DNA from: Nannocystis exedens
Lineage (GTDB): Bacteria > Myxococcota_A > Polyangia > Polyangiales > Polyangiaceae
Assembly: GCA_945865595.1 (NCBI GenBank)
Contig: CAMBEV010000002.1
Span: forward strand, 1-42,834
DNA: 42,834 nt
Direction: 5' to 3'
Under the pieces are notes generated by a model. It was not told the origin of the DNA. It did not search any database and saw only the letters and a list, made by a program, of their open reading frames with translations. Positions within the stretch are counted from its first letter, which is position 1. Every line of letters begins with the position of its first letter. The translations under genes were made by a program, and so were the position numbers. Positions 1 to 7,786 of this stretch are shown in pieces.

Positions 1-183
1 GCTTTACGACCACGCAAGACTCGCTTCCGGTTGGTGACCAACCTTCTCCGGGCGGGCTTCGACCCGCAGGGTTTCATCGTGAGGTTTCTTCGATTCATCT
101 ACATCGGGTCCTCCTCACCCAGGCTTTGCCTGACGCACGGGCCGGCGCACCATCTGACACGTAAGTTTGTTCTTACTTTGTAA
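1..183 (+). CDS. Partial open frame of unknown nature, 3' end only
   Basis: An open frame enters from the left edge and stops at TAA 181-183, giving about 60 residues rich in Arg, Leu and Phe. I do not recognise a family. It could be the tail of a gene beginning outside the window or simply an open stretch of flanking repeat DNA next to the insertion sequence. No start, domain or conserved motif is visible, so it is listed only to account for these bases. Bases 161-176 contain a small inverted repeat (GTAAG...CTTAC) near its end. Confidence 0.2.
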   Translation, partial: ALRPRKTRFRLVTNLLRAGFDPQGFIVRFLRFIYIGSSSPRLCLTHGPAHHLTRKFVLTL

Positions 184-249
184 GATCAATCGCAACGAGC
201 TTCAATTTGATGGGTTTCCATCGATTTGCACCTGTGCTGAGAACAGGAC
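184..249. other. Gap upstream of the ISAs1 transposase
   Basis: This relatively AT-rich stretch should hold the left end of the insertion sequence and its promoter. I looked for an imperfect inverted repeat shared with the bases after the transposase stop and found none convincing, so the left IS boundary stays undefined. Confidence 0.3.
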
Positions 250-1383
250 GTGCGTTCGATGGACACGTTCTTCGACTCGATTCCGGACCCGCGGGTGGAG
301 CGGACGCGGCGCCACAAGCTGACAGACATTGTGCTGATCGTGTTGATCGGCACGATCTGCGACATCAAGGGATGGGACGCGTTGCACGAGTTTACGCAAG
401 ATTCGGACGACTACTTGGAGTCGATTCTGGAGTTGCCTCACGGCGTGCCGAGCGCGGACACGATTCGGCGTGTGATGTCGGCGCTGAACCCGGCGGCGTT
501 TCGGGATGCATTCATCGCATGGGCACAGCAGCTTTGCGCTTCGACAGCGGGCAAGCTGGTTGCGATCGATGGCAAGACCGTACGCGGGGCTTTCTCCGGC
601 GTTGATGGTCAAGGGGCTTTACATCTCGTCAACGCATGGGTTTGCGAAAACGAGATGGTTCTTGGCCAGTACGCAACTGACGTTAAGTCGAATGAGATAA
701 CGGCCATTCCGGAGTTGATCGCGCTTCTCGATCTGCGGGGCGCGATTGTGAGTATCGATGCGATGGGTTGCCAGCGGAACATCGCGCGCTGCATCGTCGA
801 CAAGGGAGCGGAGTACATTTTCGGCCTCAAGGGCAACCAGCCAACGTTGCATCAGGAGGTACTCACCGCGTTCGACACTGCGACATGCGCGCGACTGGAG
901 CTCGATAGAAATGCCTTCGCCCTATCCGCAGACAAGGGCCACGGTCGCCTCGAAACGCGTCGCGTTTGGGTCATGCGCGAAGTCGAATGGCTCACGCGAT
1001 CAGAGCATTGGCCGTCGTTGCGGTCGCTGGTGATGATCGAATCAGAGCGAACGATTCGCGGACGCACATCGCACGAGCGACGCGCGTACATCTCCAGTGT
1101 CGACGCATCTGCGGCTCGATTCGCCGACATCGTTCGAAGCCACTGGCACGTCGAGAACAAACTGCACTGGGTTCTCGACGTCACTTTCGGCGAAGACCAT
1201 GCCCGGATCGCGCGAAAGAACGGTGCCGAAAATATGGCGCTCGTTCGCAAGATAGCGATCAACCTGCTCAAGAACGCACCGGTCAAGAGGCCTGGCGAAA
1301 GTCTCGCTGCGAAACGCAGACGAGCCAATCGGCGCATCGGCGAATTGCTCGGCGTGCTGCGTGCCGGCGTCTCCGCGACGTAA
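250..1383 (+). CDS. ISAs1-family DDE transposase, full length
   Basis: The 377-residue product matches the ISAs1 (H-repeat-associated) transposase layout. An N-terminal region begins near DSIPDPRVERTRRHKL. It is followed by the catalytic core: the first Asp in AIDGKT (about D107), the second in SIDAMGCQ (about D170) and the Glu in SHWHVENKLHWVLDVTF (about E302). It would catalyse transposition of its own element. The frame opens at GTG 250; an ATG at 259 is an equally possible start and would remove three residues. No frameshift or stop interrupts it, so the enzyme looks functional. Terminal inverted repeats and target duplications could not be identified, so the extent of the IS is unknown. 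The neighbouring four-helix cassette begins three bases after its stop codon. Confidence 0.93.
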   Translation: MRSMDTFFDSIPDPRVERTRRHKLTDIVLIVLIGTICDIKGWDALHEFTQDSDDYLESILELPHGVPSADTIRRVMSALNPAAFRDAFIAWAQQLCASTAGKLVAIDGKTVRGAFSGVDGQGALHLVNAWVCENEMVLGQYATDVKSNEITAIPELIALLDLRGAIVSIDAMGCQRNIARCIVDKGAEYIFGLKGNQPTLHQEVLTAFDTATCARLELDRNAFALSADKGHGRLETRRVWVMREVEWLTRSEHWPSLRSLVMIESERTIRGRTSHERRAYISSVDASAARFADIVRSHWHVENKLHWVLDVTFGEDHARIARKNGAENMALVRKIAINLLKNAPVKRPGESLAAKRRRANRRIGELLGVLRAGVSAT

Positions 1384-1386
1384 CTT

Positions 1387-1418
1387 GTGCAACGCCGCAG
1401 GCCGCTCTCGCTCAGGCC
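1387..1418 (+). repeat. Left outer inverted-repeat arm of the four-helix cassette
   Basis: The core 1398-1418 is perfectly complementary to 2179-2199, and the outer part 1387-1397 pairs imperfectly with 2200-2210. It starts three bases after the transposase stop codon. Confidence 0.75.
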
Positions 1419-1498
1419 ACTTCACGGAGGCCACTTGCCCCAGCCGCGCACGCTGACGACAGCCTCGGTCGATCTCCCTCTTCACGACGCGCATCGCG

Positions 1499-1543
1499 AC
1501 ACGCTTCGTGATCCTCGACAGGGATACCCGAAGGGGTGCTCGC
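1499..1543 (+). repeat. Palindromic repeat copy 1, interrupted
   Basis: Copy 1 of the unit seen intact at 1806-1834 and, inverted, at 2139-2169. The first half resembles CGCTTCGTGA and the second half is ATACCCGAAGGGGTGC. They are separated by about a dozen extra bases that the other copies lack. The second half can fold as ACCC-GAAG-GGGT. Confidence 0.6.
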
Positions 1544-1566
1544 CTCCTCGCCCGGAAATTCGGGCT
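1543..1566 (+). repeat. Inner inverted repeat, left arm
   Basis: This arm is complementary to 1657-1680 over 24 positions with one mismatch and contains CCCGGAAATTCGGGCT. With a 90-base spacer the pair could form a long hairpin in the transcript leading into the four-helix gene. Confidence 0.75.
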
Positions 1567-1656
1567 GTGGCCGCCGCGCACGCCTCGCGCCAACGAGTTG
1601 CGATAGTCACGTCACCAACCTCCTCGTTGTCACGACGCCTGCGCTCTTCGCGCCGT

Positions 1657-1680
1657 AGCCCGAATTTCCGGGCAAGGAGG
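1657..1680 (+). repeat. Inner inverted repeat, right arm
   Basis: Partner of 1543-1566. Its last seven bases are the AAGGAGG ribosome binding site of the four-helix gene, so pairing of the arms would mask translation initiation. Confidence 0.75.
1674..1680 (+). promoter_or_regulatory. Shine-Dalgarno site inside an inverted-repeat arm
   Basis: AAGGAGG lies five bases before the ATG at 1686, a near-ideal ribosome binding site that fixes the start of the four-helix gene. It is the strongest such site noted in this part of the window. It is part of the 24-base arm that can pair with 1543-1566. Confidence 0.7.
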
Positions 1681-1685
1681 CTCGA

Positions 1686-2066
1686 ATGAACACAAACAGA
1701 TTCGCTCATCATCGACTCGACGCATTCTTCGTAGCGAAGGCCGCGCTCGTTGCAGGCGACGCAATCGTCAAGAAACTTCCCCGTGGCTACGGGCCACTCG
1801 CCGAACGCGCTTCGCGATACCCGAAGGGGTACCAGCTCCGGCGAGCGCTTCTCGGTGCGTACTTACAGCTTGTCGAAGCGGCTTCGCGAGAGGGCAACGA
1901 TCGCAAATATCGCTTCCGAATCGCGCGTGGCGAGTGCAACGAAGCGGCCGCTGCTGTCGAAGCGGTCGCAGCACTCGGGCTCGCACCCGACGCCGAGGCA
2001 CAGCCGTTGCTCGCACTCCTCGACCGGCTCGCCGCGATGCTCGCGCGTCTTGGTTCCGCCGGTTGA
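1686..2066 (+). CDS. Four-helix-bundle protein (S23/IVS-like) with an in-frame repeat insertion
   Basis: The 126-residue product has the alternating Ala/Leu-rich helices and the LVEAASREGNDRKYRFRIA segment typical of the four-helix-bundle family related to 23S rRNA intervening-sequence proteins and to Avd of diversity-generating retroelements. The cellular role of free-standing members is not established. Residues about 40-49 (ERASRYPKGY) interrupt what would otherwise read LAQLRRALLGAYLQ. The bases encoding them, 1803-1832, largely coincide with a palindromic repeat that also occurs outside the gene. The insertion lies ahead of the second helix, where a loop could tolerate it. A strong AAGGAGG five bases upstream fixes the start. 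No reverse transcriptase or variable repeat is nearby, so a retroelement role is not supported. Confidence 0.8.
   Translation: MNTNRFAHHRLDAFFVAKAALVAGDAIVKKLPRGYGPLAERASRYPKGYQLRRALLGAYLQLVEAASREGNDRKYRFRIARGECNEAAAAVEAVAALGLAPDAEAQPLLALLDRLAAMLARLGSAG
1806..1834 (+). repeat. Palindromic repeat copy 2, inside the four-helix gene
   Basis: It consists of CGCG-CTT-CGCG followed by TACCC-GAAG-GGGTA, two adjacent mini-hairpins. It matches the inverse of 2139-2169 at all but about two positions of the 27-base core. It is translated in frame as part of the four-helix protein. Confidence 0.75.
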
Positions 2067-2138
2067 CCGTCTCTTCCAGCCGCGCGTCGTCCGGCGCGCG
2101 CCTGAGGACCTCGTCAGCGTGGGCGGCAGGGGCCCGAG

Positions 2139-2169
2139 GCAAGCACCCCTTCGGGTGTCGCGAAGCGCG
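2139..2169 (-). repeat. Palindromic repeat copy 3, inverted, downstream of the four-helix gene
   Basis: The minus strand reads CGCGCTTCGCGACACCCGAA and continues GGGGTGC, nearly identical to the copy inside the gene. Relative to the left flank of the cassette it looks like an insertion into otherwise alignable sequence. Confidence 0.75.
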
Positions 2170-2178
2170 TCGCAGAGG

Positions 2179-2210
2179 GGCCTGAGCGAGAGCGGCCTGA
2201 GGCTTTTCAC
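2179..2210 (-). repeat. Right outer inverted-repeat arm of the four-helix cassette
   Basis: The core 2179-2199 is the exact reverse complement of 1398-1418, with a weaker continuation to 2210. It closes the cassette. Nothing recognisable lies between 2211 and the next gene at 2299. Confidence 0.75.
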
Positions 2211-2298
2211 GACAAAGCTAGCCAATTAAGATGCGCCGGCCCTGGTTGCCTGGGCCAGTACTTGAGCCTCCGAAGAAGCCACAGTAGTTGGGGCTCGC

Positions 2299-3720
2299 AT
2301 GCGATCACGATGGGTTTCAGCCGCCGTTCTGGCTCTCGGGCTCACCGTCGCCAAGCGCGCACCTTCTGAACCTGCGCAACCGCCCGACGACAACGACGCC
2401 ACGCGAGCAGTCGCCGCCATCGTGGCGGACAAGACGCTCTCGCGCGGCAAAGTAGGGATCAGCATCGTCGATCTCGAAACAGGCAAGGTCCTCGCGGCGC
2501 ACAACGAGCACGAAGCGATGAACCCCGCCTCGAACGCAAAACTCTATACGGCGGCGGCGGCTCTCTCGCTCATCGGGCCCGCCCACCGGTACGAAACGGC
2601 GCTCATCGGTTCAATCAGTGGCGAAGCGATCACGACTGGTCTTACGATTCGCGGCTATGGCGATCCGTCGCTGCGCACCGCCGACCTCGCGGGCCTCGCG
2701 CAAGAACTCGTCGGCCTGGGAATTCGTAGCGTCGCTGGTGACATTTTAGTCGACCAAGCGTTCTTTGACGACGTGTACACGCCGCCCGCGTTCGATCAGC
2801 AGCCGAGCGAATGGGCGTACTTTCGCGCGCCCGTGAGCGCGATCGCGCTTAACCGCAACACCATCACCGCGACGATGCGACCTTCGGGCAAATCGTCAAG
2901 TTTTGTGACGTTCGATCCACCAGGGTTCGTCGACGTCGAAGGGAACGTGAAATACGAGGACGGCGGTTCCGAGAGCGTGAAGATCGCGCTCTCTCCACAA
3001 GGCCAACGCCTCAAAGCGAAACTTGGAGGCTCATTTTCGACGCCGCTCTATCGCATCACCAAACGTGTCGAAGACCCGACACTGCTCGCCGGCTACGCCC
3101 TCAAGGCACTCCTCGAGAGCGCCGGCATCAAGGTGACCGGAGAGGTCAAGACCGGCAAAGGCAAAGGGCACGTGATCGTGCGCCACCAATCGGCAACACT
3201 GAGCGAGCTGCTCTTTCCGGTCGGCAAGAACAGCGACAACTTTTACGCCGAGATGATCTTCAAGACCCTCGGCGGTGAAGCCAAGGGCAGACCCGCGTCG
3301 AGCGCAAATGCGGCAGACGTGGTTACCCATTGGCTCGAGAGCGAGCAGCTCCTGACGGCCGGCACGGTGATCAAGAATGGCTCCGGGCTCTTCGACGCGA
3401 ACCGCGTCACCGCAGCGGGCGTAACCTCGTTGCTCAAGCGCATGGCGGGCGATCCGAAGGTCGCAACCGAGTACATGGCGCAGCTCGCAGTCTCAGGTGT
3501 CGACGGCACGTTGCAGCGAAGGCTTCGCGGCCCCAGCACGCGCGGCTTCATTCGGGCGAAGACCGGCACGCTGAACGACACGATTGCGCTTTCGGGCTAC
3601 GTCCTTCGCAAGACGAAGCGACCGATCGCGTTTTCGATTCTGTTCAACAGTATCGGCGGGAAGCAAGACAGCGCGCGGGCAGCGGCAGACAAACTCGTCT
3701 CGATGCTCGCGCGCGAATAG
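2299..3720 (+). CDS. dacB: D-alanyl-D-alanine carboxypeptidase/endopeptidase, PBP4 type (peptidase S13)
   Basis: This 473-residue periplasmic enzyme would trim stem peptides and cut cross-links in peptidoglycan. The three active-site motifs of the family are present and in order: SxxK as SNAK (residues 78-81), SxN as SDN (312-314) and KTG (421-423). An N-terminal hydrophobic stretch, RWVSAAVLALGLTVA, reads as a signal peptide. Between motifs one and two lies the long insertion characteristic of class C PBP4 proteins. The gene stands alone, preceded by the repeat cassette and convergent with a lipoprotein gene. The length agrees with the family and no key residue is missing. I am confident of the family; whether carboxypeptidase or endopeptidase activity dominates cannot be read from sequence. 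Confidence 0.92.
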   Translation: MRSRWVSAAVLALGLTVAKRAPSEPAQPPDDNDATRAVAAIVADKTLSRGKVGISIVDLETGKVLAAHNEHEAMNPASNAKLYTAAAALSLIGPAHRYETALIGSISGEAITTGLTIRGYGDPSLRTADLAGLAQELVGLGIRSVAGDILVDQAFFDDVYTPPAFDQQPSEWAYFRAPVSAIALNRNTITATMRPSGKSSSFVTFDPPGFVDVEGNVKYEDGGSESVKIALSPQGQRLKAKLGGSFSTPLYRITKRVEDPTLLAGYALKALLESAGIKVTGEVKTGKGKGHVIVRHQSATLSELLFPVGKNSDNFYAEMIFKTLGGEAKGRPASSANAADVVTHWLESEQLLTAGTVIKNGSGLFDANRVTAAGVTSLLKRMAGDPKVATEYMAQLAVSGVDGTLQRRLRGPSTRGFIRAKTGTLNDTIALSGYVLRKTKRPIAFSILFNSIGGKQDSARAAADKLVSMLARE

Positions 3721-3736
3721 TTCAGGAGCCGGTCAA

Positions 3737-4288
3737 TCAGTCCTTCGAGGCGTCGATCGCGCCCGCGTCAGGCAACCCGGGGACGCCTGTCAGCGGGCAC
3801 TGGGCCGCGCAGTCTTTGCTGATGCACTGAAGCAACCCGACGCCGATGTTCTGCGTCGCAGGGGAAGCCGACTGCAGGCCACCCGCGCACGCGAGGCCAC
3901 CGCCACTGCCCAGGCAGTCGAGCGCGTCAGTCACGACTTCGCGGCACTCGCAAAGGGCCTGGCACGCGTCGATGGTCGACTTGCACTTGTCGCGCAAGCA
4001 CGCCACGCAAGTCGCCATGTTGAGGCTCGAGTCGGGCACGTTCGCGTCCGGCGCGTTGTACGTATTGAGGTTCGCGTCGCTCGTGCACGGCTTGCCCGCA
4101 TCCGAAGCCGCTTCCTTCGCTGCGTCGACCGGTGCTGCGTCAGCCTGCACCGTCACGTCTGCTGCAGCGTCTACCGGCGTAGTCGACGCGTCGGCGTCGC
4201 CCGTCGAACCGCCACAACCCGCGCCCATCGCGCCCACCGCGCCAACGAGGGCGCACGCACAAACACCGAACAACAAAGTATCACGCAT
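3737..4288 (-). CDS. Cysteine-rich lipoprotein, unknown function
   Basis: The product is 183 residues when started at ATG 4288, which has GGGAGGA just upstream; a longer in-frame extension to 4360 lacks such a site. The N-terminus MRDTLLFGVCACALVGAVGA leads to a lipobox (GAMGAGC), so it should be lipidated and exported. An Asp/Ala/Pro-rich linker of about 50 residues follows. A compact C-terminal half then carries about ten cysteines spaced as CVACLRDKC, CQALCEC, CLGSGGGLAC and CISKDCAAQC, probably disulfide-linked. This architecture is common among myxobacterial surface lipoproteins of unknown role. It is divergent from metG and convergent with the PBP4 gene. Confidence 0.75.
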   Translation of the reverse strand: MRDTLLFGVCACALVGAVGAMGAGCGGSTGDADASTTPVDAAADVTVQADAAPVDAAKEAASDAGKPCTSDANLNTYNAPDANVPDSSLNMATCVACLRDKCKSTIDACQALCECREVVTDALDCLGSGGGLACAGGLQSASPATQNIGVGLLQCISKDCAAQCPLTGVPGLPDAGAIDASKD

Positions 4289-4386
4289 CGCCTGGTCCTC
4301 CCGAGAGTGCAGAATCCGTTCTGCGCCGCGCAGATTGGCCCAGCCGGCGCCTCTAATCAACGCAAATTATGTGTTATGAGCGCGAC

Positions 4387-6432
4387 ATGCCTGGCATTCG
4401 CAACGCGAAGCGCTTCTACATCACGACGCCCATCTATTACGTGAACGACGTTCCGCACCTCGGCACGGCGTACACGACGGTCGTGGCCGATGCGTTGCGG
4501 CGCTACCACCAGCTGCGCGGTCACGAAACGCGCATGCTCACTGGCACCGACGAACACGGGCTCAAACTCGAACGCGAGGCCAAAGACCGCGGCCTGTCGC
4601 CTAAGGCGTTCGTCGATCAGATGAGCGAACGTTTTCGCGAGGCGTGGCCCAAATTGCTCGTCGAAACCGACGATTTCATCCGCACGACGGAGCCGCGACA
4701 TGAGTCGCTGGTGCAAGAAATCTGGAAGCGTGTGCAAGCGAACGGCGACCTCACAAAGGGCCACTACGAGGATTGGTACTGCGTCGGTTGCGAATCGTTC
4801 AAGACCGAAAAAGAGCTGCTCGAGGGCAACGTGTGCCCGCTGCACAAGAAGCCCGTCGAACGCCTCAAAGAGGAAACGTACTTCTTTGCGCTCGACAAAT
4901 ATCAAGACAAGTTACTTGACCTTTATGCAAAGGCGCCAGGATTCGTCCAGCCAGAGTCTCGTCGGAACGAGGTCCTGAGCTTCGTCGAATCGGGTCTCAA
5001 GCCCCTCAGTGTGTCGCGCACGAGCTTCTCGTGGGGCATCCCGGTGCCGGGCGACCCGAGGCACGTGATGTACGTGTGGTTCGACGCGCTCAGCAATTAC
5101 TGGTCGGCGCTCGGCGGATGGGACAGTGAACTGGCCGCGCGATTTTGGCCCACGGATGCGGACGCTTTGCCGACGGACAGTGCCGACCTCACGGTGGTGC
5201 ACCTCGTTGGTAAAGATATTTTACGATTTCACGGCGTGTTCTGGCCTGCGTTTTTGATGAGCGCGAAGATGGCGCTGCCGTCGAAGGTGTACGCCCATGG
5301 ATTCTTGACCATCGATGGGCAGAAGATGAGCAAATCGCTGCGCAATGCCGTCGACCCTGTGCGCCTTGCGGCCGAGCTTCCGGGCGGAGCTTCGACGCTT
5401 CGCTATCACCTGCTTCGCGCGATCGCATTGGGTCAAGACGGTGATTTTGATCATGCCGCGTTACTTGAACGCTACAACGCCGACCTCGGAAAAAACCTCG
5501 GCAACTTGCTGAGCCGCGTCCTCGGCCTGTGCGTGAAGAACACCGGCAACACGGCGCCCGCGCTCGAAAATGCGCGTTGCACCGATCTCGAGCGTCACTT
5601 CCTCACTGACGTGCAGCGATCGCTCACCTCCGCACAACAGCATTGGGATGCCGTCGAGCCCCATCGCGCACTCGAAGCCACATGGGCCGCATCTTCACGC
5701 GCCAACCTCTACGTCGACCAGGCCGCGCCTTGGGCCGAGGTGAAGAAGGGTGACCAAGCGCGCGTCGAGACGATTCTGGCGACGCTCGTCAAGGTACTTG
5801 AACATTTGAGCGTTTACATCGCGCCTGCGCTGCCGGACAAAGCCAACGAAATGCGAGCGCAGCTTGGCCTCGGGCCCATCGCACCCGCGCTCAATTCCGA
5901 TCTGCTGGCGCTCGATTTCAGCGACGCCCCCACGCGCGCACTCGGCACCGCGTCTCCGCTCTTCCCAACGCTCGACGCTGCTGGTCAAGCCGCATTGCTC
6001 GAACGCCTCGTCCCAACAAAGGAACCTGTCATGAACGAACCTGCAACGCCCTTCGAAACTGCGGTCACTGTTGTCGGCGGTGCGGTCGTCGAATCGATCG
6101 TCGCGCCGATCACCTATGACCAATTCGCGGCAACCGACTTGCGCATCGGGGTTGTCCTCGAAGCGGAAAAGGTTCCAAAAAAGGACAAGCTGCTGAAGCT
6201 GAAGGTCGATGTCGGCGAGGCGGAGCCGCGTCAAATTGTGGCGGGTCTCGCGCTGTCGTTCGCGCCTGAAGCGCTGGTGGGCAAGCGCGTCGTCGTCGTT
6301 ACGAACCTCGCACCGCGCGACTTCGGCAAGGGCCTCGTGTCGCATGGAATGCTGCTCGCTGCTGGCGAGAGCAACAACTTGAGCCTTGCCACGGTGACCG
6401 CTGAGGTCGCGCCGGGCACAAAGGTCAAGTAA
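4387..6432 (+). CDS. metG: Methionine--tRNA ligase with C-terminal tRNA-binding domain
   Basis: It charges tRNA-Met with methionine. Class I signatures are clear: HLGT in place of HIGH (residues 24-27) and KMSKS (313-317). A zinc knuckle is formed by C132, C135 (YCVGC) and C150 (VCPLHKK). After the anticodon-binding helical domain comes a proline/valine linker and then an EMAP/Trbp111-type OB-fold, residues about 575-681 (DLRIGVVLEAEKVPKKDKLL). The chosen ATG 4387 gives 681 residues and an N-terminus close to the start of the Rossmann fold. An upstream in-frame ATG at 4369 would add six residues, and neither start has a strong ribosome binding site. It is convergent with deoA, 11 bases apart, and divergent from the lipoprotein gene. 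Confidence 0.95.
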   Translation: MPGIRNAKRFYITTPIYYVNDVPHLGTAYTTVVADALRRYHQLRGHETRMLTGTDEHGLKLEREAKDRGLSPKAFVDQMSERFREAWPKLLVETDDFIRTTEPRHESLVQEIWKRVQANGDLTKGHYEDWYCVGCESFKTEKELLEGNVCPLHKKPVERLKEETYFFALDKYQDKLLDLYAKAPGFVQPESRRNEVLSFVESGLKPLSVSRTSFSWGIPVPGDPRHVMYVWFDALSNYWSALGGWDSELAARFWPTDADALPTDSADLTVVHLVGKDILRFHGVFWPAFLMSAKMALPSKVYAHGFLTIDGQKMSKSLRNAVDPVRLAAELPGGASTLRYHLLRAIALGQDGDFDHAALLERYNADLGKNLGNLLSRVLGLCVKNTGNTAPALENARCTDLERHFLTDVQRSLTSAQQHWDAVEPHRALEATWAASSRANLYVDQAAPWAEVKKGDQARVETILATLVKVLEHLSVYIAPALPDKANEMRAQLGLGPIAPALNSDLLALDFSDAPTRALGTASPLFPTLDAAGQAALLERLVPTKEPVMNEPATPFETAVTVVGGAVVESIVAPITYDQFAATDLRIGVVLEAEKVPKKDKLLKLKVDVGEAEPRQIVAGLALSFAPEALVGKRVVVVTNLAPRDFGKGLVSHGMLLAAGESNNLSLATVTAEVAPGTKVK

Positions 6433-6443
6433 CGGAACAGTTC

Positions 6444-7754
6444 TTACCGAATCGTTCCAATCACCAGGGGAAGAGGCGCAGGAGCCCCATCGCCAATCGA
6501 AAAGGCTTCCGCCACACGCGCAGCAGCCTCAGCCGAAGTGGCGGCATCTCTTACGTGAAGGCGCGCGAGCATGTCGCCCACCTGCACGACCGCACCTGGC
6601 TTCTTGAGCACTGAGATCCCAACCTGATGGTCAACGGGTTGATCGGCGCGCGTTCGGCCCGCACCCATGGCAACGCTCGCGAGACCGATCTCGAGAGCGT
6701 CAACCTCTTGAACGATCCCGGCTTGTTTTGCCACAACATCAACGGTCACAGGCGCAACCGCTAACCGGTCAGGTTCATTGACGACACGACTGTCGCCCCC
6801 CTGCGCAGCAACGAGCGCAGCCATCACTGCTCGTGCGCGTCCATTGGCAACCACCTTGACCAACATGTCGCGCGCCTCGTCGATCGTGCGGGCCACCCCA
6901 GCAATCGCGAGCATCTCGGATCCAAGGACAAGCGTGCACTCGACCACGTCAGCGGGACCGCGACCATGCAGCACCTCGAGCGCTTCACGCGTTTCGTTCG
7001 CGTTGCCGACCGCCACACCGAGCGGCGCGCTCATGTCGGTAAGAACGGCGACCACTTTTTTCCCTGCTCGCGTTCCGACCCTCACGAGTGCCTCCGCGAG
7101 CTCACGCGCGCTTTTCTCGTCTTTCATGAAGGCGCCACGACCCACCTTCACGTCGAGCACGAGTCCGTCGATGCCCTCTGCCAGCTTCTTTGAGAGAATT
7201 GACGCGACGATGAGCGGAATTGACTCGACGGTCGCAGTCACGTCACGCAACGCGTAGATGCGCTTATCTGCGGGCGCGATCTCAGCAGTTTGCCCAATGA
7301 GGCACGCGCCCACTTCGTCCACAATTTTGACGAATTGCGCCGCTGAAAGAATCGTTGAGAAGCCTTCGATCGCTTCGAGCTTGTCGAGCGTGCCACCGGT
7401 ATGTCCCAAACCACGGCCGCTCACCATCGGTACGCGAACGCCGCACGCTGCCACCATGGGTGCGAGGCAAATGGACACTTTGTCGCCAACCCCTCCGGTC
7501 GAGTGCTTATCAACCTTGAAGCCCGCTACGCTCGACAGATCGAGGACCCGGCCTGAGTGGAGCATCGCCTCGGTCAGAGCAACGGTCTCGGCATCCGTCA
7601 TTCCGCGAAAGAAAACCGCCATCAAGAACGCGGCCATTTGATAGTCGGCCATCTCGCCCGAAGAAAATGCGCGAATCAGGTGCTGCACTTCCTCTGCAGA
7701 AAGGGCCTGCCCATCACGCTTGGCGGCGATTACCTCAACGAGTGTACGTTGCAT
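6444..7754 (-). CDS. deoA: Thymidine/pyrimidine-nucleoside phosphorylase
   Basis: This 436-residue enzyme splits thymidine or uridine with phosphate to free base and (deoxy)ribose 1-phosphate in nucleoside salvage. The phosphate-binding signature KHSTGGVGDK (83-92) and the adjacent SGRGLGHTGGTLDKLE (112-127) are intact. The N-terminal helical domain, the central glycosyltransferase-fold domain and a C-terminal PYNP-type domain are all present at normal lengths. Whether it prefers thymidine alone or pyrimidine nucleosides generally cannot be decided here. No other deo gene is next to it. It starts 32 bases from the divergent channel gene, so the two probably share a short promoter region. Confidence 0.93.
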   Translation of the reverse strand: MQRTLVEVIAAKRDGQALSAEEVQHLIRAFSSGEMADYQMAAFLMAVFFRGMTDAETVALTEAMLHSGRVLDLSSVAGFKVDKHSTGGVGDKVSICLAPMVAACGVRVPMVSGRGLGHTGGTLDKLEAIEGFSTILSAAQFVKIVDEVGACLIGQTAEIAPADKRIYALRDVTATVESIPLIVASILSKKLAEGIDGLVLDVKVGRGAFMKDEKSARELAEALVRVGTRAGKKVVAVLTDMSAPLGVAVGNANETREALEVLHGRGPADVVECTLVLGSEMLAIAGVARTIDEARDMLVKVVANGRARAVMAALVAAQGGDSRVVNEPDRLAVAPVTVDVVAKQAGIVQEVDALEIGLASVAMGAGRTRADQPVDHQVGISVLKKPGAVVQVGDMLARLHVRDAATSAEAAARVAEAFSIGDGAPAPLPLVIGTIR

Positions 7755-7786
7755 GGCGCGTCGAAGAACGGTACCACGCGAGCACA

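Larger units (their letters stand above)
1419..1685. other. Leader region of the four-helix cassette, no gene seen
   Basis: Together with the left arm this is about 300 bases without a convincing gene. It holds the broken palindromic repeat copy at 1499-1543, an inner inverted repeat with a 90-base spacer, and the ribosome binding site of the four-helix gene. Parts of it resemble the reverse complement of the right flank: CACGCTGACGA occurs in the left flank near 1447 and, inverted, in the right flank near 2109-2119. The two flanks may therefore be diverged copies. Confidence 0.5.
1387..2210 (+). mobile_element. Four-helix-bundle gene cassette bounded by inverted repeats
   Basis: A single S23/IVS-type four-helix-bundle gene sits between two inverted repeats. 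The core arms 1398-1418 and 2179-2199 are perfect reverse complements over 21 bases. The match extends outward to 1387 and 2210 with about 8 of 11 positions agreeing. Inside lie a second inverted repeat (1543-1566 with 1657-1680) and three copies of a palindromic repeat. The layout recalls the intervening sequences of 23S rRNA, which also carry a four-helix protein between base-pairing ends, but this copy is not inside an rRNA gene. That it is mobile is inference. No recombinase is encoded within the limits, and no target duplication was found at the outer edges. Confidence 0.5.

Noticed and set aside
1686-2066. Diversity-generating retroelement accessory protein (Avd)
   Set aside because: The fold class is similar, but no reverse transcriptase, template repeat or variable repeat lies nearby.
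1499-2169. CRISPR-like array from the three palindromic repeats
   Set aside because: The copies are unevenly spaced, differ in orientation, and one is inside a gene. No cas gene is present.
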